In this document: in pieces, positions 19,183 through 30,720 of the stretch
Layout of the letters: every line of letters begins with the position of its first letter
Numbering within the stretch: position 1 is the first letter of the stretch
NCBI GenBank assembly: GCA_946811695.1
Contig: OX328123.1
Coordinates: 147,123,837 to 147,187,836 of the forward strand
Reading direction: 5' to 3'
Length of the DNA: 64,000 nucleotides
Source of the DNA: Gonocerus acuteangulatus
Lineage: Eukaryota; Arthropoda; Insecta; Hemiptera; Coreidae
Made by a program: the position numbers and the translations under genes
Notes under the pieces: generated by a model
What the model was told of the DNA's origin: nothing
Database searches by the model: none
What the model saw: the letters and a program-made list of their open reading frames with translations, nothing else

Positions 19183-20615
19183 AAGAATATTGAGAAAAGG
19201 GTCAGTTGAAGAATAATTATATATTTAACGTTTGACAATTTTTATTTGAGGTTTCTTAAATTGTGTTATCATTTACGAATTTTAAGGTTTTGACAATATG
19301 ATAAGTGCTATCAGAAAACATATAAATTTTGTAGGTATTTTGTTAGAAAAAGATTCTGTTAGAAAAGATTTTGTTAGAAATAATAGTTTTAACAAAAATG
19401 TTAAAATAATCATTTTAAATACTACTGTTAGGGATAGAAACGTTATAAAAACGCGCTGAGATGCAATTCCTGTTGGTTGGGCTTGTTTCATATTACATTT
19501 TTATGATATAGTCAATGATAAAATGTTCTTAGTGGCTGTAAAGGGTCTGTGGAACTCATTTGGTTCCTTGGATTAGAACGGGAGTGATCAAATTATCGTT
19601 GTATTGTAAGTTTGTTCCTTGGCTGGGGGTTGTGTAATTAACCGAGTGCACAGCTTATAAATGCATATACATCTGAGAAAACAGGGGTTTTTAGAATCTG
19701 TATGCGGTTGAAAAGTAGGCGTGACGGGAAAATAATTTACTCTTTGGTGTCCACACACGTTCCCACGATCTTGAGGCTGTGTTTCTGACCATTCAGTCGT
19801 AGGCTAATGCATCTTCAGTGCTCTAGCATTGAAGGCGGTTCTATTTCTCTTGGTTGATTCCGACGGGCTGTTAAGGATTCCTTGGCATTCTGATCCACTG
19901 AAGCAGCATTGCGTGGTTGTTCTTATGGACGATCCCTCCTGCTGTGGGGCGACAAGCAGTTTCTTCTTGTCCTAGTAGCTCTGATCTCCTTTATATCAAG
20001 GGGAGAATGGATCTATTTAGATTAAGCTATGAACGCAAAAGGGAAATCAATAAACGACAAAATACTAAATCCGACGAACGAAAAGAATATTCGTATTAAT
20101 TCCTGTTTTTAAAAGAAGTTACTTTTAGAATGAGCGAAAATCGAACACGAAAAACGAGCAATGTCTGTTTGGAGTCGGATAGTCCGAGTTATCCATGCAT
20201 TGAAACATTAAAATGATTTCCATAAGCACTGCCCTTATTTCAATCTTATTTTTTTACTACAAAAATTATATATATTTTCATTCGTTTTAACTAAAAACTT
20301 GTTTTCTTTTGCATTATTTTCTTAATAAACCTTTTTATTTTTATTTATGAAGGAATGAAATTTTAAAGTTCATACCAAATTTTTTGATGTGTAATCAGTA
20401 ACTAGCTATTTTTTCATTGAGGCATATCCTTCTCACAAGAGTATGCATAATTTCTACCGTTTCTTTTTAATTAAAATCGTTTGTAAAGCGAAATCATTTA
20501 GTGTGATTAAAAACGCTCTTCGCCATTGTTTCGGAGCATATACACATATATAATAATAATTATTTGTGTCATACTTAAATGCGTGTTTAGGATCCTTCCA
20601 TTCTAAAGAATGATT
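19183..20615. other. No recognisable gene
   Basis: AT-rich spacer with one degenerate R1/R2 end motif near 19450 and a GC-richer patch at 19790-20000. The 60-codon ORF at 19917 has no family match that I can see. Confidence 0.4.

Positions 20616-20617
<2 letters not shown>

Positions 20618-20675
<58 letters not shown>
20618..20675. repeat. (TA)n microsatellite
   Basis: Uninterrupted TA tract of about 56 bp. Confidence 0.95.
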
Positions 20676-20676
<1 letters not shown>

Positions 20677-20926
20677 CATATGAAATTCTCGTGCCATATT
20701 GTTTAATATTTTAGGAACATCTGTCTTGCCCGGTCCAGAACATTAGCGGATATTGGATAGCGTTGTATGAATGGTGAGTATCAGAATGGACTCAAGATTA
20801 TTATTTCTTCTTTGAATCAGGATTTCTAGCGGAGCTGCACGGTCGCCAACCATTATTCCAGCAACGTTCTTTTTTTTCTTTTTTTTTTTACATTTGTGTT
20901 AACGCTTTAAAGCGATGTACACCTTA

Positions 20927-20931
<5 letters not shown>

Positions 20932-20983
<52 letters not shown>

Positions 20984-20988
20984 TATAT
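20932..20988. repeat. (TA)n microsatellite
   Basis: About 45 bp of TA plus an imperfect extension. It is followed to ~21300 by degenerate ATATT-rich text. Confidence 0.9.
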
Positions 20989-21436
20989 GTTACATTATTT
21001 TCTACATTTTAACATTGTGTATATATCATTACATTATTGTCTATATATTTATATCGTTTATACATTATATTAAATTACATAATTTTCTATACTTACATCA
21101 TGTATATATATTACTACAGTATATTACGTTATTGTCTATATATGTACATTCTATATAACTAAGGCCTAATACAATTATTATTACAATTATACAATAAATA
21201 CTATATACATATACAGTTATGTTAATTAGTACATATATATAATCCTAGGAATTACAATTTTATGTATAAATCTAATTATACAGCCAGCTGGTTTAATTCA
21301 AGGTTAGTTGTGCATCATCAAAGCAATGCCGATTCAAAAAATTAAGCTGGATTTAGAAATGATGCAATCAGTTGGGACGGAAAAAAAAAAATTTCTTCTT
21401 TTGGAAGAGCTGTTTGGTCCACCTTGATGTTCTTTC

Positions 21437-21846
21437 TATTTTATTTTATTTTATATTTTGTCAAATTTGTTGGTGTCTTTTAGGTGTGAGAGTATCTTGT
21501 CAATATGAGAGCTGCCATTTCCAAGGAGTTCTGTCATGTCGTGAGGAATGTCCAAATTAAGTCGTGATTGACAGTCAGTTAAGATATGTTGTACGGTTAG
21601 GTCACTGTTACATATTGTACAGGTTGGTTTTTCAGTTTTGGTCATCAGGTATTCATGAGTTAGTCTTGTGTGTCCGATCCTCAATCTTGCAAGTACAACT
21701 TCTTCACGACGATTGTCTCGGTTGGATGATTCCCAATTTAGAATGTAATGTTGGATATTTCTTAATTTATTGTCGGTTTTGTGAGTCCATTCCTGTTTCC
21801 ACTGTATTGTCTGTCGAGTTTGCCTAATAACGTTCTTATTAGGCAA
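21437..21846 (-). pseudogene. Jockey-like LINE ORF2 C-terminus, 5'-truncated
   Basis: A 131-codon frame (RQTIQWKQEW.., REEVVLARLRIGHTRLTHEY, PTCTICNSDLTVQHILTDC.., DMTELLGNGSSHIDKIL). This is the region after the RT/RNase H with a CxxC..HxxxxC zinc-like motif common to Jockey-type LINEs. It ends in an A-rich (AAAAT)n tail near 21437. The insertion abuts or interrupts the Helitron fragment at 21850. Related pieces lie at 26.6, 42.7-45.5, 51.5 and 52.0 kb. Confidence 0.8.
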
Positions 21847-21849
21847 CGT

Positions 21850-22210
21850 TCAACTTTCATTGAATGTATTCTCCTGATGGTTCTTTATCAGGATTGATAG
21901 CAATAGCGTGATTATCACTTTGTAATTCGTGCATGTGTGATTTAAATAATTTCAACAATTCATTCTGCTCATTCAATAGATCGCCCAGCTTACTGACGAT
22001 GCGCCTGGCAAACCGTGAATTGAGGTTAATGTAGATCCAACATGCATCCACGCGATTGGCGAGTTCGCTTTCGGAGTCCTCACCTTCCAAAAACTATATT
22101 TATAAAAATTGATGTGGTTCATTTGGCATTCGCAGGAATAATCCAACATTGTGCTAAACATGGCCTTTGATTTTGAATGTTGAATTAAATTGTTGACCAT
22201 TTGCAGCATT
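21850..22210 (-). pseudogene. Helitron helicase-like fragment
   Basis: LGDLLNEQNELLKLFKSHMH, SDNHAIAINPDKEPSGEYIQ, then an in-frame TGA and KLNVA resemble the conserved segment just before the Rep-helicase core of animal Helitron proteins (the NELVRLFK..ADK.P.GEH.RRFN region). No Rep HUH motif or helicase motifs are present. Frameshifts upstream. Confidence 0.6.
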
Positions 22211-22539
22211 ATGTTTTACTATTTCCGTTGCTCTGAACGATGTCATTTGGAAACATAAATTGAATGTTGGAATTAACCTTAGGAACAGGTTAGAATCTGG
22301 AGCCATATTTCTCTTTGTCAAAAAGATCATATATTGAATAAAACTACATTTTATAATTATAATTTATTTATTATAATCAAAGTACTAATATTGTACTAAA
22401 ATAGGGATTGGTGGCAGAAGGTTGAACATTTAGGGTTGTATGTATTTTTTAATGTTACATCAAAAATACACACATTACATAAAAATATAAAAATATTTTG
22501 TCTAAAAAATAAAGAAATATTTTGTTGGGGAGGGCCCCC

Positions 22540-22855
22540 TTTATCAGTTAGGGGTATAAAAATTAGTTATAAACCTATTTTCAGACCTAATGAATATACG
22601 TAATAAATATCATCAAAATCCGTTTCGGAGGAATAAAAACACTAAAAATGTGACAGGATAATTTTATATATATAAAATTAACGTGTCACATTTTTACACA
22701 ATATTCTATAAATGAATAATTGGATGTATAAGTAATTATATGTATAACTAGTTGTATATGTATATTTTTAATTGGTTAATTCGATATATATGTAATAATT
22801 GTATTGAGCGAATCGTCTAGGTTATAGATGGTCATAAATAAATAAAGAATCAGGT
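22540..22855 (+). repeat. Probable LINE 3' tail
   Basis: Ends with 'gagcgaatcgtctaggttat..ggtcataaataaataaag', the same pattern as the LINE end at 27364-27405 (gagcgggtcgcc..ggtcgctcataaataaataaa). Non-coding AT-rich text precedes it. Confidence 0.4.
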
Positions 22856-22989
22856 TTCATAGTATGTCAATTTGAGGGGATTGTAACTTTAGGATGGATT
22901 ATCATTTATAAAATGAGCATTCCTTCAGAAAAGCGTGCATTTTTTGTATTTGAGGATTCCTACCATCGTGCCAGAACCTCAAGCCAAGA

Positions 22990-23451
22990 GAATCGTAGGA
23001 TCAACAAGTGAACTGATTGTACTGACAGGATTCAATTAGATTTTTGTTTAGCTCACAATAGTTTAATTCATATCCTCAAAGGTCCTTCTAGAACAAGACT
23101 ATTTTCTGCTCTATAGTTCCTCACAATGGCCACGAATCCCCAATCATCCCTTGTCCACTCCTGCACGCTGTGCTCCCTTCCCCACAGGGACCCCCCGCGG
23201 AGCAACCCCGGATCAGGACGAGACACCCTGGGGTTTTCTATATCCCGATCGCTCCTTCATCATTCTTCGGCATCGACCGAAGTACCCTCGACTCCAAGCT
23301 ATTGTCTAGAGTGGCGGTCGGGTTCAATGAGAAAACAAGTCGGTTCTTTTGAAGGCACCACTTCAATGAAGGCATGTTTGAAATGATCAATGAATGCTTT
23401 AGGAGTGATTGGGAAGCGATTGGCTGAGTGCGATTCCACCAGTTTTAATCC
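22990..23451. other. GC-richer stretch, function unknown
   Basis: About 300 bp (23120-23420) with mixed GC and open frames in two phases (86 and 60 codons) but no motif. It is the target side of the hAT insertion and resumes after 24455. Confidence 0.3.
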
Positions 23452-23459
23452 ATTGTGGG

Positions 23460-24447
23460 TAGTGTTGTAAAAGAGCTCGCCTTTAAGGCTAGAAGGCGCG
23501 GCTCCAAAAAGCTCGAGCTCTCAGAGCTTGGACAGGGTTCGATAGAAGGCTGGAGCCTTGAAGGCTCGCCTCGGGAGAAGGCGCACTCTTTGAAGCCTTT
23601 TACTTTTCATTTCCAAAATGGCGGACGGCGGGCAAACAGCTGTTTCATGAAATATACTTTGGTAGATTCGTCCAAAATTATTTCCGCCACACTGAAATTA
23701 TTCGCTAGCAATTAAATTTATCATGACATCGATAAACTAGATTATATGGATCACTAATCGGTTAAAAATAGTAACTTTTTCTAAAAAATAAATTCTGTTA
23801 GACGGTGATAGCAACACTGTATGACTTCTTAACTGTATGACACTGTCATACTTTTATCTCCCTTAAATAATAAAAGTCCATACAATTTTTCATTCAGATT
23901 TTAACCCATTAGAATACAGAATTTAAAAAATCAACTAATTGAAGCACTTTATTTAGCGTAATCATTAACGATATAAACTGAACTCTGTTGAATTTTAATA
24001 TATTACAAATGAAGCAAAATAAGAATTATCAGAGATAACAGCTAAATTACCTCCCTTTGTAAATAAAGATGCCGTTATAAATTTAAATTTATTATTGTTA
24101 AATAAATGGTGAGATTGTTAAATAAATGGTGAGATATGTCACCAACAAATCGAAATTAATAAAATGTAATGATTAAAGAGTAAGTAATTATTGTATATAG
24201 ATAATCTAGTAAAGCACTAGAAAGGGTTTGACTATAACCATGCTTGCCGAAGCCCTACCTTCCTAGTCCTCCAAAGCCCAGCCTTCAAGGCTGGAAGGAG
24301 AACCTTGCCGAACCTTCAGGGCTTGATAAGGTTAGGATGGAGCCTCGCTCCCGAGCCTTCATCCAGCCCTCAGAGCTCGGGCTGTAGAGGCTAGGTTCAA
24401 GGTTCAGGCCTCAAGCCTCTAGTCAGGGTTCGCTTTTAACAACACTA
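23460..24447. mobile_element. Non-autonomous hAT-type transposon, 988 bp
   Basis: Ends are inverted (TAGTGTTGTAAAAG left; right end complements to TAGTGTTGTTAAAAG), flanked by a perfect 8-bp duplication ATTGTGGG at 23452-23459 and 24448-24455. The 8-bp target and TAGTGTTG ends fit the hAT superfamily. About 150 bp at each end is crowded with GAGCC/GGCTC/GAGCTC motifs, while the middle is AT-rich and non-coding. Subterminal repeats of this kind are transposase-binding sites in hATs; the GC contrast here is striking. No transposase, so it must move in trans. Confidence 0.87.
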
Positions 24448-24743
24448 ATTGTGGGGCATTTGTAGTTCTACTCAATGTAATTTGCAAGCAACGATATGCA
24501 GTACAGTACACCCAACTATACTCCCAACTATAGATACATATAAGTTCCCATAAATATAAAAACACACACACTAGATTGCAAACATTAATAAATTTAACAC
24601 ATTTACTATAAACAATCATTAGATTCAAACATAAGGTAGGTATCATGCAACTTAGTGCCAAGTAGTCCAAGCATTGTAATTATAATTACAAAAAAAAGTA
24701 ATAAATACGGTCATCTAAGGTAACCGGTATATATATCCTCACC

Positions 24744-24767
<24 letters not shown>

Positions 24768-24776
<9 letters not shown>

Positions 24777-25118
24777 GTTTTGGGCCAACATTTAGGCGCT
24801 CTTAATACCTTGTCAAGAACCTATTAATACCCTCCCAATTTGGCCAGTTTTCGTTAAATGATGGCCGCTATTTCGATTGGATGTATTATTAAAAGACTGG
24901 CATTTATAGATTCAGGCCGTTAGGGTAATGATTCAGGGTTATTATAAACTCTCTCATGACTTCAAAGCGATCGTTGTATGAACTCTACGTAAGTTAAAAC
25001 GGTCATTATTTAACGAAAACTGACCAAGTTGGAAATGCACTAATAAGTGCGCGGGTATTATTAGGTTCTTGAGAAGGTATTATTAAGGGCCTAGGACTTG
25101 GCCCAATACTATGACATC
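24768..25118. repeat. Foldback/MITE-like element with ~100-bp inverted ends
   Basis: 'catagttttgggccaac..' at the left matches '..ttggcccaatactatg' at the right. The arms share 'ccttctcaagaacct' and 'agttttcgttaaat' segments in reverse. A poly(A) of ~27 lies just outside (24744-24770). Target duplication not resolved. Confidence 0.7.
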
Positions 25119-25559
25119 ATAACATTTATAAACAATCTGTTTTTAGGAGGGGCCTGGAACTTGGCCTTTTATTTTCAACGATAGTTTTTTTTTTTATGTT
25201 TTTATTTTTTTTTGTAGGGACATCAATACTTTTTGTACTTGAATATTCAGTAAGTGCTGTTGACGTTTGGCGTGAGGAGGATGACGCGGAGACATGGTGC
25301 TTAGTAGTGCGGCTAGCTGTTTGTAGGGTAATTGTGCGTGTAATAGAAAAGCTCTGGGGTAACACTCCATTTTGTCTGTATTATCGTTTTTTTTCCTTTG
25401 GTTGTAGGTTCTCCTTTCTAAGACAATTCATTTGATACCCCAAATGATGAGACATTCAAATATAACATGCTTGGGTGGGACCCGATATTCATGGTATACA
25501 TATCCTATATACAAATGTGAAGTATCGAATGTGAAAAGTTGTTTGGCACGTTATTTGAT

Positions 25560-25564
<5 letters not shown>

Positions 25565-25628
<64 letters not shown>
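25565..25628. repeat. (TA)n microsatellite
   Basis: About 62 bp of TA. Confidence 0.95.
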
Positions 25629-25629
<1 letters not shown>

Positions 25630-25655
25630 AATCAATCATCTGAGAAGGACTTGGT

Positions 25656-26383
25656 TTGGGATTGAATAGAAAAATGCTAATTCTCGAGAATCGGACTTTT
25701 CATAAATACACACACACATATTGTTCTGTTTATTTCATCCAACCAACGGATGAATTAAGATGTACTCGTGTATTAGAAACGTCCAGACCTATACAATCAA
25801 TGATGTTTTCTTTTTTAAGAGTGACCAAAAAAATGTGTAGCAACCTTTCGCCGTCAGGATTGACAAATGGCCGGGAGTATGCGAGAGCCGGGCTTATAAA
25901 AAGTTGATTTAGAAGTTTCCCTTGGGACATAACTCTCCGACGGAGAAGAGAATTATGGAGATGGTGCAAAGGACACCAAAGAAGGATCAGCACCTGAGGC
26001 CGAAGTCAATATCCAGGCATCAATCTGGATACGGCCGTCAAACCTCTCGGATTTTTCAGGGGTTTAAGCCCAGGTTAAATTGGAGCTCCAAGGAGGTAGA
26101 ATTTATATCCTTGTTTATACTGGTCATGGAGATATTTCAAGAGCCAAAACCCTCTGGATATATTGACAAAGGTAGCTCTTTCTCTTCGATGAATCCCGTT
26201 GTGTCTCGTCTTCCTCTTGGCGCATTTATCGGACTAGAGTCTCTACATAAGTCACATATAACAGTCGTTAAACAAATACATTTTTTTTTAGTTCTTACTT
26301 TCTTTCTTTATGTGATCGAAACTCTTTCAATAGTTTACATACTATACAGGGTGTACAATACAGGGTGTATCGCAAGTCAATAA
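25656..26383 (+). other. Unassigned region with a 153-codon open frame
   Basis: An open frame covers 25922-26383; its first half is basic and its last ~55 residues are hydrophobic. I see no family motif, splice context or codon signature, so it may be chance. 'acagggtgt' occurs twice at 26346-26370, an edge motif seen in some Tc1/mariner-type elements. Confidence 0.2.
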
Positions 26384-26479
26384 TAATACCCAAGAGCGTA
26401 AAATTAGGCCAAAAATATAGTTAAATACTGCAAACCGCACATTTCTGTCTGTTTTTGTTCAAGACATATGCCGTTGTAA

Positions 26480-27589
26480 AGATTAATTAGAAAAAATCGT
26501 GGAACTGCGCGCGATATTCCTAATGCAAGCGTAGGACTCAAATCCTCTCCGACAATCTGCTTTTAATGCTGCCTGAAGGGCTAATATAAGAGACGAAGTG
26601 ACATTATGCCGCTTAAGAATCGGCCATTCCCGACTGACACACTCTTATCTTATGATGAGACAGGAAAGACCGACATGTATAAAGTGTAACAGACCACTGA
26701 CTATAAAGCACATACTGACTGAATGTTTACAGCGACAAAACTATGACTTACAATATGACTGAATTACTCGGCGATGGAAGCAAATATATAGATGAGATAT
26801 TGAACTACCTCAGCAAGACCAATTTACTAAACAAATTAATATATAATATTGAATAAAACGTTTATATATATGCATGCTTTTAAATAAATGTAAATAAACA
26901 AATATGTGGATGTATGTATGTGTGTGTGGTTGTGTGTAGGTTTATATGCGGACATAATTATAAAATAAATAAATAAATAAAATAAAAATATATCCTTATA
27001 AGGGTGTCTAACAAAAAAGACTTTTTTATTTATACTATCTAAGTCTTAAAATATTAAAACTATACATCCGTACAATACTAAAATCTTACAACATTTGACA
27101 ATATAAAACTAAAGGAGTCTGAAATCCCTTAACTTGTTACTTTGTAAAATTCTGTAAACATAATTGATTATTTGTATAAACTTTATGCATCATTGTAATA
27201 TTGTATTTTCATTTATTCAGATATATTTTAATATTGTATTTTCTTATAAATAGATGTATAATGAATTGCTTACTGGTGTGTATATAAATTTCCATTTGTA
27301 CATTTGGATAAAAATCTGTAAAATTTAATTAGATGTATCTAAATATGTAATATTTTGTTCTGAGCGGGTCGCCTTAGTTACGGTCGCTCATAAATAAATA
27401 AAAATAATGCTGCCTGAAATTGGTCGCCTTCATTACGAAGTAAGAATGACCCAGTCCCATAAGTCAGCAGAACAGTATTTCGCTGCAATATATGAAGTCA
27501 GTGCTAGATGTGATGCTTGCGTTTCTGCAAGAGAGCATTTTAAGCAACAACTAAATTATTTAGTTGATAACATAAATAAATGTAAATAA
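26480..27589 (+). pseudogene. DDE transposase C-terminal relic, split by a LINE
   Basis: 27419-27589 reads IGRLHYEVRMTQSHKSAEQY and ..ARCDACVSARE.HFKQQL, resembling the last ~45 residues of the transposase relic at 29560-29947 (RIRWAWEETTAEQ.., VRFDACIAARG.TFEPFL). The preceding piece lies before 26577; the LINE at 26578-27405 separates them with a 13-bp duplication. The catalytic triad is not present. Confidence 0.5.
26578..27405 (+). mobile_element. 5'-truncated Jockey-like LINE with target duplication
   Basis: Starts in the ORF2 tail (CRLRIGHSRLTHSYLM.., RPTCIKCNRPLTIKHILTEC, then a frameshift), followed by a ~550-bp AT-rich 3' UTR ending gagcgggtcgcc..cgctcataaataaataaaaat. The perfect 13-bp duplication AATGCTGCCTGAA at 26565-26577 and 27406-27418 marks a target-primed insertion. 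Confidence 0.88.
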
Positions 27590-28060
27590 ATGAAATGATC
27601 CAGTCTCTCGTTGTATGTTAAAAGTTAACAAAAAGACTAGTCGATTGATTAAGCACTATCCATTTTGCGAATCGGCACGCATACTCTCGTACCGCTTCTA
27701 AAGCATCACCATTGCGAAAATCGAAACACAGCATAAGGAGATTGAATTTCAGTAATTGGTTTCTTGAAATTCGCAATGACAATTTTCTTCCATTTGAAAA
27801 TATAAATAAGTAAGTATAAAAATGAAAGCTTGTTTCGTTTCATGTTTTGCGATTTTCTCCAAAACGAAGCAAAAATGAGAAAATCTCTACACGACCTTTT
27901 GTCTTAGTTTTTTGGTTCCACACACGCTCCTGAAGTTTTGCCATACAGGGCGTCCCCAAAATATACGGCCAATCTTTGGGAATCGGTGCAGGATGAAAAA
28001 AGAAAGAAAAAAAGGTTTTGGGATATTTCTTGTTTTTGCTTCGTTTCTGAGAAAAACGCA
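27590..28060. other. No recognisable gene
   Basis: AT-rich spacer leading to a reverse copy of the R1/R2 hairpin motif at 28062-28108. Confidence 0.4.
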
Positions 28061-28167
28061 AAAAGTCCGACTCGCAGGAATTGTGTCATCTTAGCGCGGT
28101 TCCGTACATCTCGAAGAAATGGAATATGTTAGGCATCACAAATCACAGGAAACTGACAGTAGCCAAC

Positions 28168-28346
28168 TAAGGGTGGGTTTACACTAGAATAGTTATTGTA
28201 GGATATTTATATCAGAGAGAAATTGCGACTAATGAAAACCATGTAAAATTTATGTCTGACATAAATTGCTCATGGTTTCCGTTAGTCAGAATTTCTGTCT
28301 GACATAAATATCCTGCAATATTTATCCAAGTGTAAACGCACCCTTA
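28168..28346. mobile_element. Hairpin MITE, ~175 bp
   Basis: The whole element folds: 'taagggtgggtttacact' pairs with 'agtgtaaacgcaccctta', and the match continues through 'ggatatttat.tcag.cagaaatt..gactaa..' to a central palindrome atttatgtctgacataaat. Flanked by TAA/TTA, as in 3-bp-target MITEs of the PIF/Harbinger type, though the TIR is not diagnostic. Confidence 0.75.
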
Positions 28347-28769
28347 CACAGAAGCGGAGAATTCTTAGTGCTCAATTCTTGAGGAAGGCTGAATAAGATT
28401 TACTAGCAAATTCATTTTACTTTTATAACCAACTGTAAATATGTACTTCATGACAAATAAAATTCCATTCTCTCGTGGATTAAATGTCTCTATAAAATAA
28501 GAAATAACGATAAATTCAGTTGTAGCAGTATGAGGAAGGTTATATAGATAGAATAAAAAACAAACACATGTAATCGCCATCATGATTAGCCACGGCCATT
28601 ATGATTACCACAGCCACTCCAATCTTATTACCAATACCTTTAATACATTCTTGGTTTATTTTACTAAAATACTAATTTTACTGATAAATGCAATTTAAAA
28701 CAAAAACAACCAATTAAAAAGTGAGTTAAACAAAAACAAAAGCCGGTTCAAAAGAACAAAACAAACACT

Positions 28770-29390
28770 TTTTAAGTTTTAAGCGCTTATATCTCTGATT
28801 GACATTACCCCATCGAAAATTACTTCAGAACGTTTTTTGTAGAGAATTTAGCAACCGCTCGAATGATCACCTTCCACTTACCACGTTTCCCTAACCGTTT
28901 TTGAGATATTTACGAAAAATGTACGAAGATCCGAAACCTTTTTATGTCTATTAATAATTTTTTTTTTCGCATACTTCCTTAACTCCAAATATAACCAAAA
29001 TTTAATCATCTTAGTTGAATGTAATTTCCAAGATGTAGAAAATATTTCAATTGAATTTTGCGATTCTAAGTACACCCAAAAAAAAATTACATACAAAAAC
29101 ATTTGCTCCACTTTTCTTAAAAAAGGTTACAGATATCGCCTTAAAATTGGTTTCATTCGTTTTTCTATATTAAGAAACCTATAAAACAAGTACCTGCAAG
29201 CATATGAACTCAAAAACGTAAGCGTTACGATTTTTTTTGCGCGAATCTTCCCGTGGGCGGATTCTGCTGGTTAACGAACTTGACCTTTCAAATTAGACGA
29301 CAGATTTTTGTACTAAATTTCATCAAAAACGGACCATTTTTGAGCTTGCCAGAGAGTGAACAGACAAACATATATATCTGAAACGAGATA
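28770..29390 (-). repeat. R1 copy
   Basis: Reversed R1 order: 'tctctgattgacattaccccatcg', 'tacgaagatccgaaacc', 'agatatcgccttaaaa', 'ttcgtttttct..ttaagaaacctataaaac', then 'gacctttcaaattagacgac' and 'gaacagacaaacatatatat'. Confidence 0.6.
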
Positions 29391-29396
29391 GTTTCG

Positions 29397-30201
29397 GCGA
29401 TTGTGAATAGGCCTCCTTCATAACGCCTGTATGCAAATTAAGAAAAGTAGATGTTTTATCTTCCACCCCCTCCACTCGCCCTCCCAGCTCCACCACAACC
29501 TCCCTTAATCCCCCACCCCAAAATTAAGACTTAGCGCATAGCCTTCCTCGATAATAAACTGTTGTTGTTCTTGGGGGAAAACCCATTTGGCTCAAAGAAA
29601 TTGGGTCGAAATCGACAGTTGTCCAGCTAACTACGGGAGGGTCGTCCGAAATTGGTTGGCCACTACCTAGCCTTGGCGTTGGGTAAGACTTGGTGGGCCG
29701 GTATCTAGGGCGGCTCGATCTTGGGACCTCACGCCTTTGGATTTCTTCGCATGGGGACGCATTAAAGATCTGGTCTAGAGGGAGCCCATTGGCTCAATAA
29801 AGTACCACATCCATCGCATCAGATGGGCCTGGGAAGAGACTACAGCAGAGCAATGCGCAAATGCCAACCAGTCTGTTAATGTGCGATTTGATGCATGTAT
29901 TGCTGCAAGGGGCCAAACCTTTGAACCATTTTTAATTGATTGTTAGGAATTAGAAGAAGAAGAAATTATTATTTTTTATATTTATATTTGCCTGCAGTGT
30001 TAAATGTTAAACTCTATTAAGAATTGAAAGTTATTTTTGTTTTTAAGGTATTTTAAATTATGCAGCTTTACAGGCAGTCATTTAATTTTTTCGTCAAGAA
30101 GATTCTTTGTTGTTTTGTTTTGGAGGGAGGTGGAAGATAAAACATATACTTTTAATGATTTTTATAAAGGCATTATGAAAGAATGCCCATTCACAATTGT
30201 G
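29397..30201 (+). mobile_element. DNA transposon with ~75-bp TIRs and transposase remnant
   Basis: The left end 'attgtgaataggcctccttc' and the complement of the right end ('gaaagaatgcccattcacaat') match, and the match extends imperfectly to 'gttttatcttccacc'. About 800 bp, much shorter than an autonomous copy. The exact edge and target site are unresolved. Confidence 0.65.
29560..29947 (+). pseudogene. DDE transposase remnant (WxxxSxDLTPLDFF type)
   Basis: Around 29700 a frame reads ..AARSWDLTPLDFFAWGRIKD then a TAG; further on RIRWAWEETTAEQCANANQS and VRFDACIAARGQTFEPFLID precede a stop. The 'SPDLTPLDFFLWG' block holds the second catalytic region of a Tc1/mariner-like transposase family common in insects. 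Upstream catalytic Asp regions are missing or unreadable, and there are stops. Lies inside the TIR-bounded element 29397-30201. Confidence 0.7.
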
Positions 30202-30229
30202 TTTTAGGTTTTACGTTTTTTTCGGAAAC

Positions 30230-30720
30230 GAAGCAATACTTTTTTATAACATATTATATATATATAATATGGGCTCGTTTTCACGATACACGCCAGAGAT
30301 TTCGTTTTTTCGCCACTAGCAAACGATTGAACGTGTTCGTTAACTAGCAAAATCGGTCTACCTGAAGGAGGTTTTAATCCGGAGCCAAAGTTAGTTGCTA
30401 ATATAAATCGCAATTTTTGTTTATATTTCAGCAAAACTCGACATTCGTTGTGGTCATCTAAAGATAAAAGTGTTGTAAAAATAAACTAAATCTGTTCATT
30501 AGGAGGTAGGGGGACGTTACCCCCGACCAATTACCAATATGCTTATACCGGTCGTAATTTTTGTTGTATTCTAACGAAACCCGTATACGTCGCGGAAATC
30601 TAATGAGAATGAAATGCTTCAAAAATGAACTAAATCGGTTCATTAATACTTGGGGTCTACCCTGTCTAATGTTCAAATTGAATTGTAGCTGCATCAGCAT
30701 TGGTTCTAACGTCTATCACT
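30230..30720 (-). repeat. R2-type repeat
   Basis: Reversed R2 modules ('gtaaaaataaactaaatctgttcatt', 'accggtcgtaatttttgttgtattctaacgaaac'), leading directly into the 149-bp array. Confidence 0.5.

Noticed and set aside
25922..26383. 153-codon ORF as a novel membrane protein
   Set aside because: The hydrophobic part comes from T-rich text just before a repeat edge; no homology cue. Kept only as an unassigned region.
27946..27975. Right end of a Tc1-type element starting at the 26.35-kb 'acagggtgt'
   Set aside because: 'acagggcgtcccc' is in the same orientation as the left motif rather than inverted.
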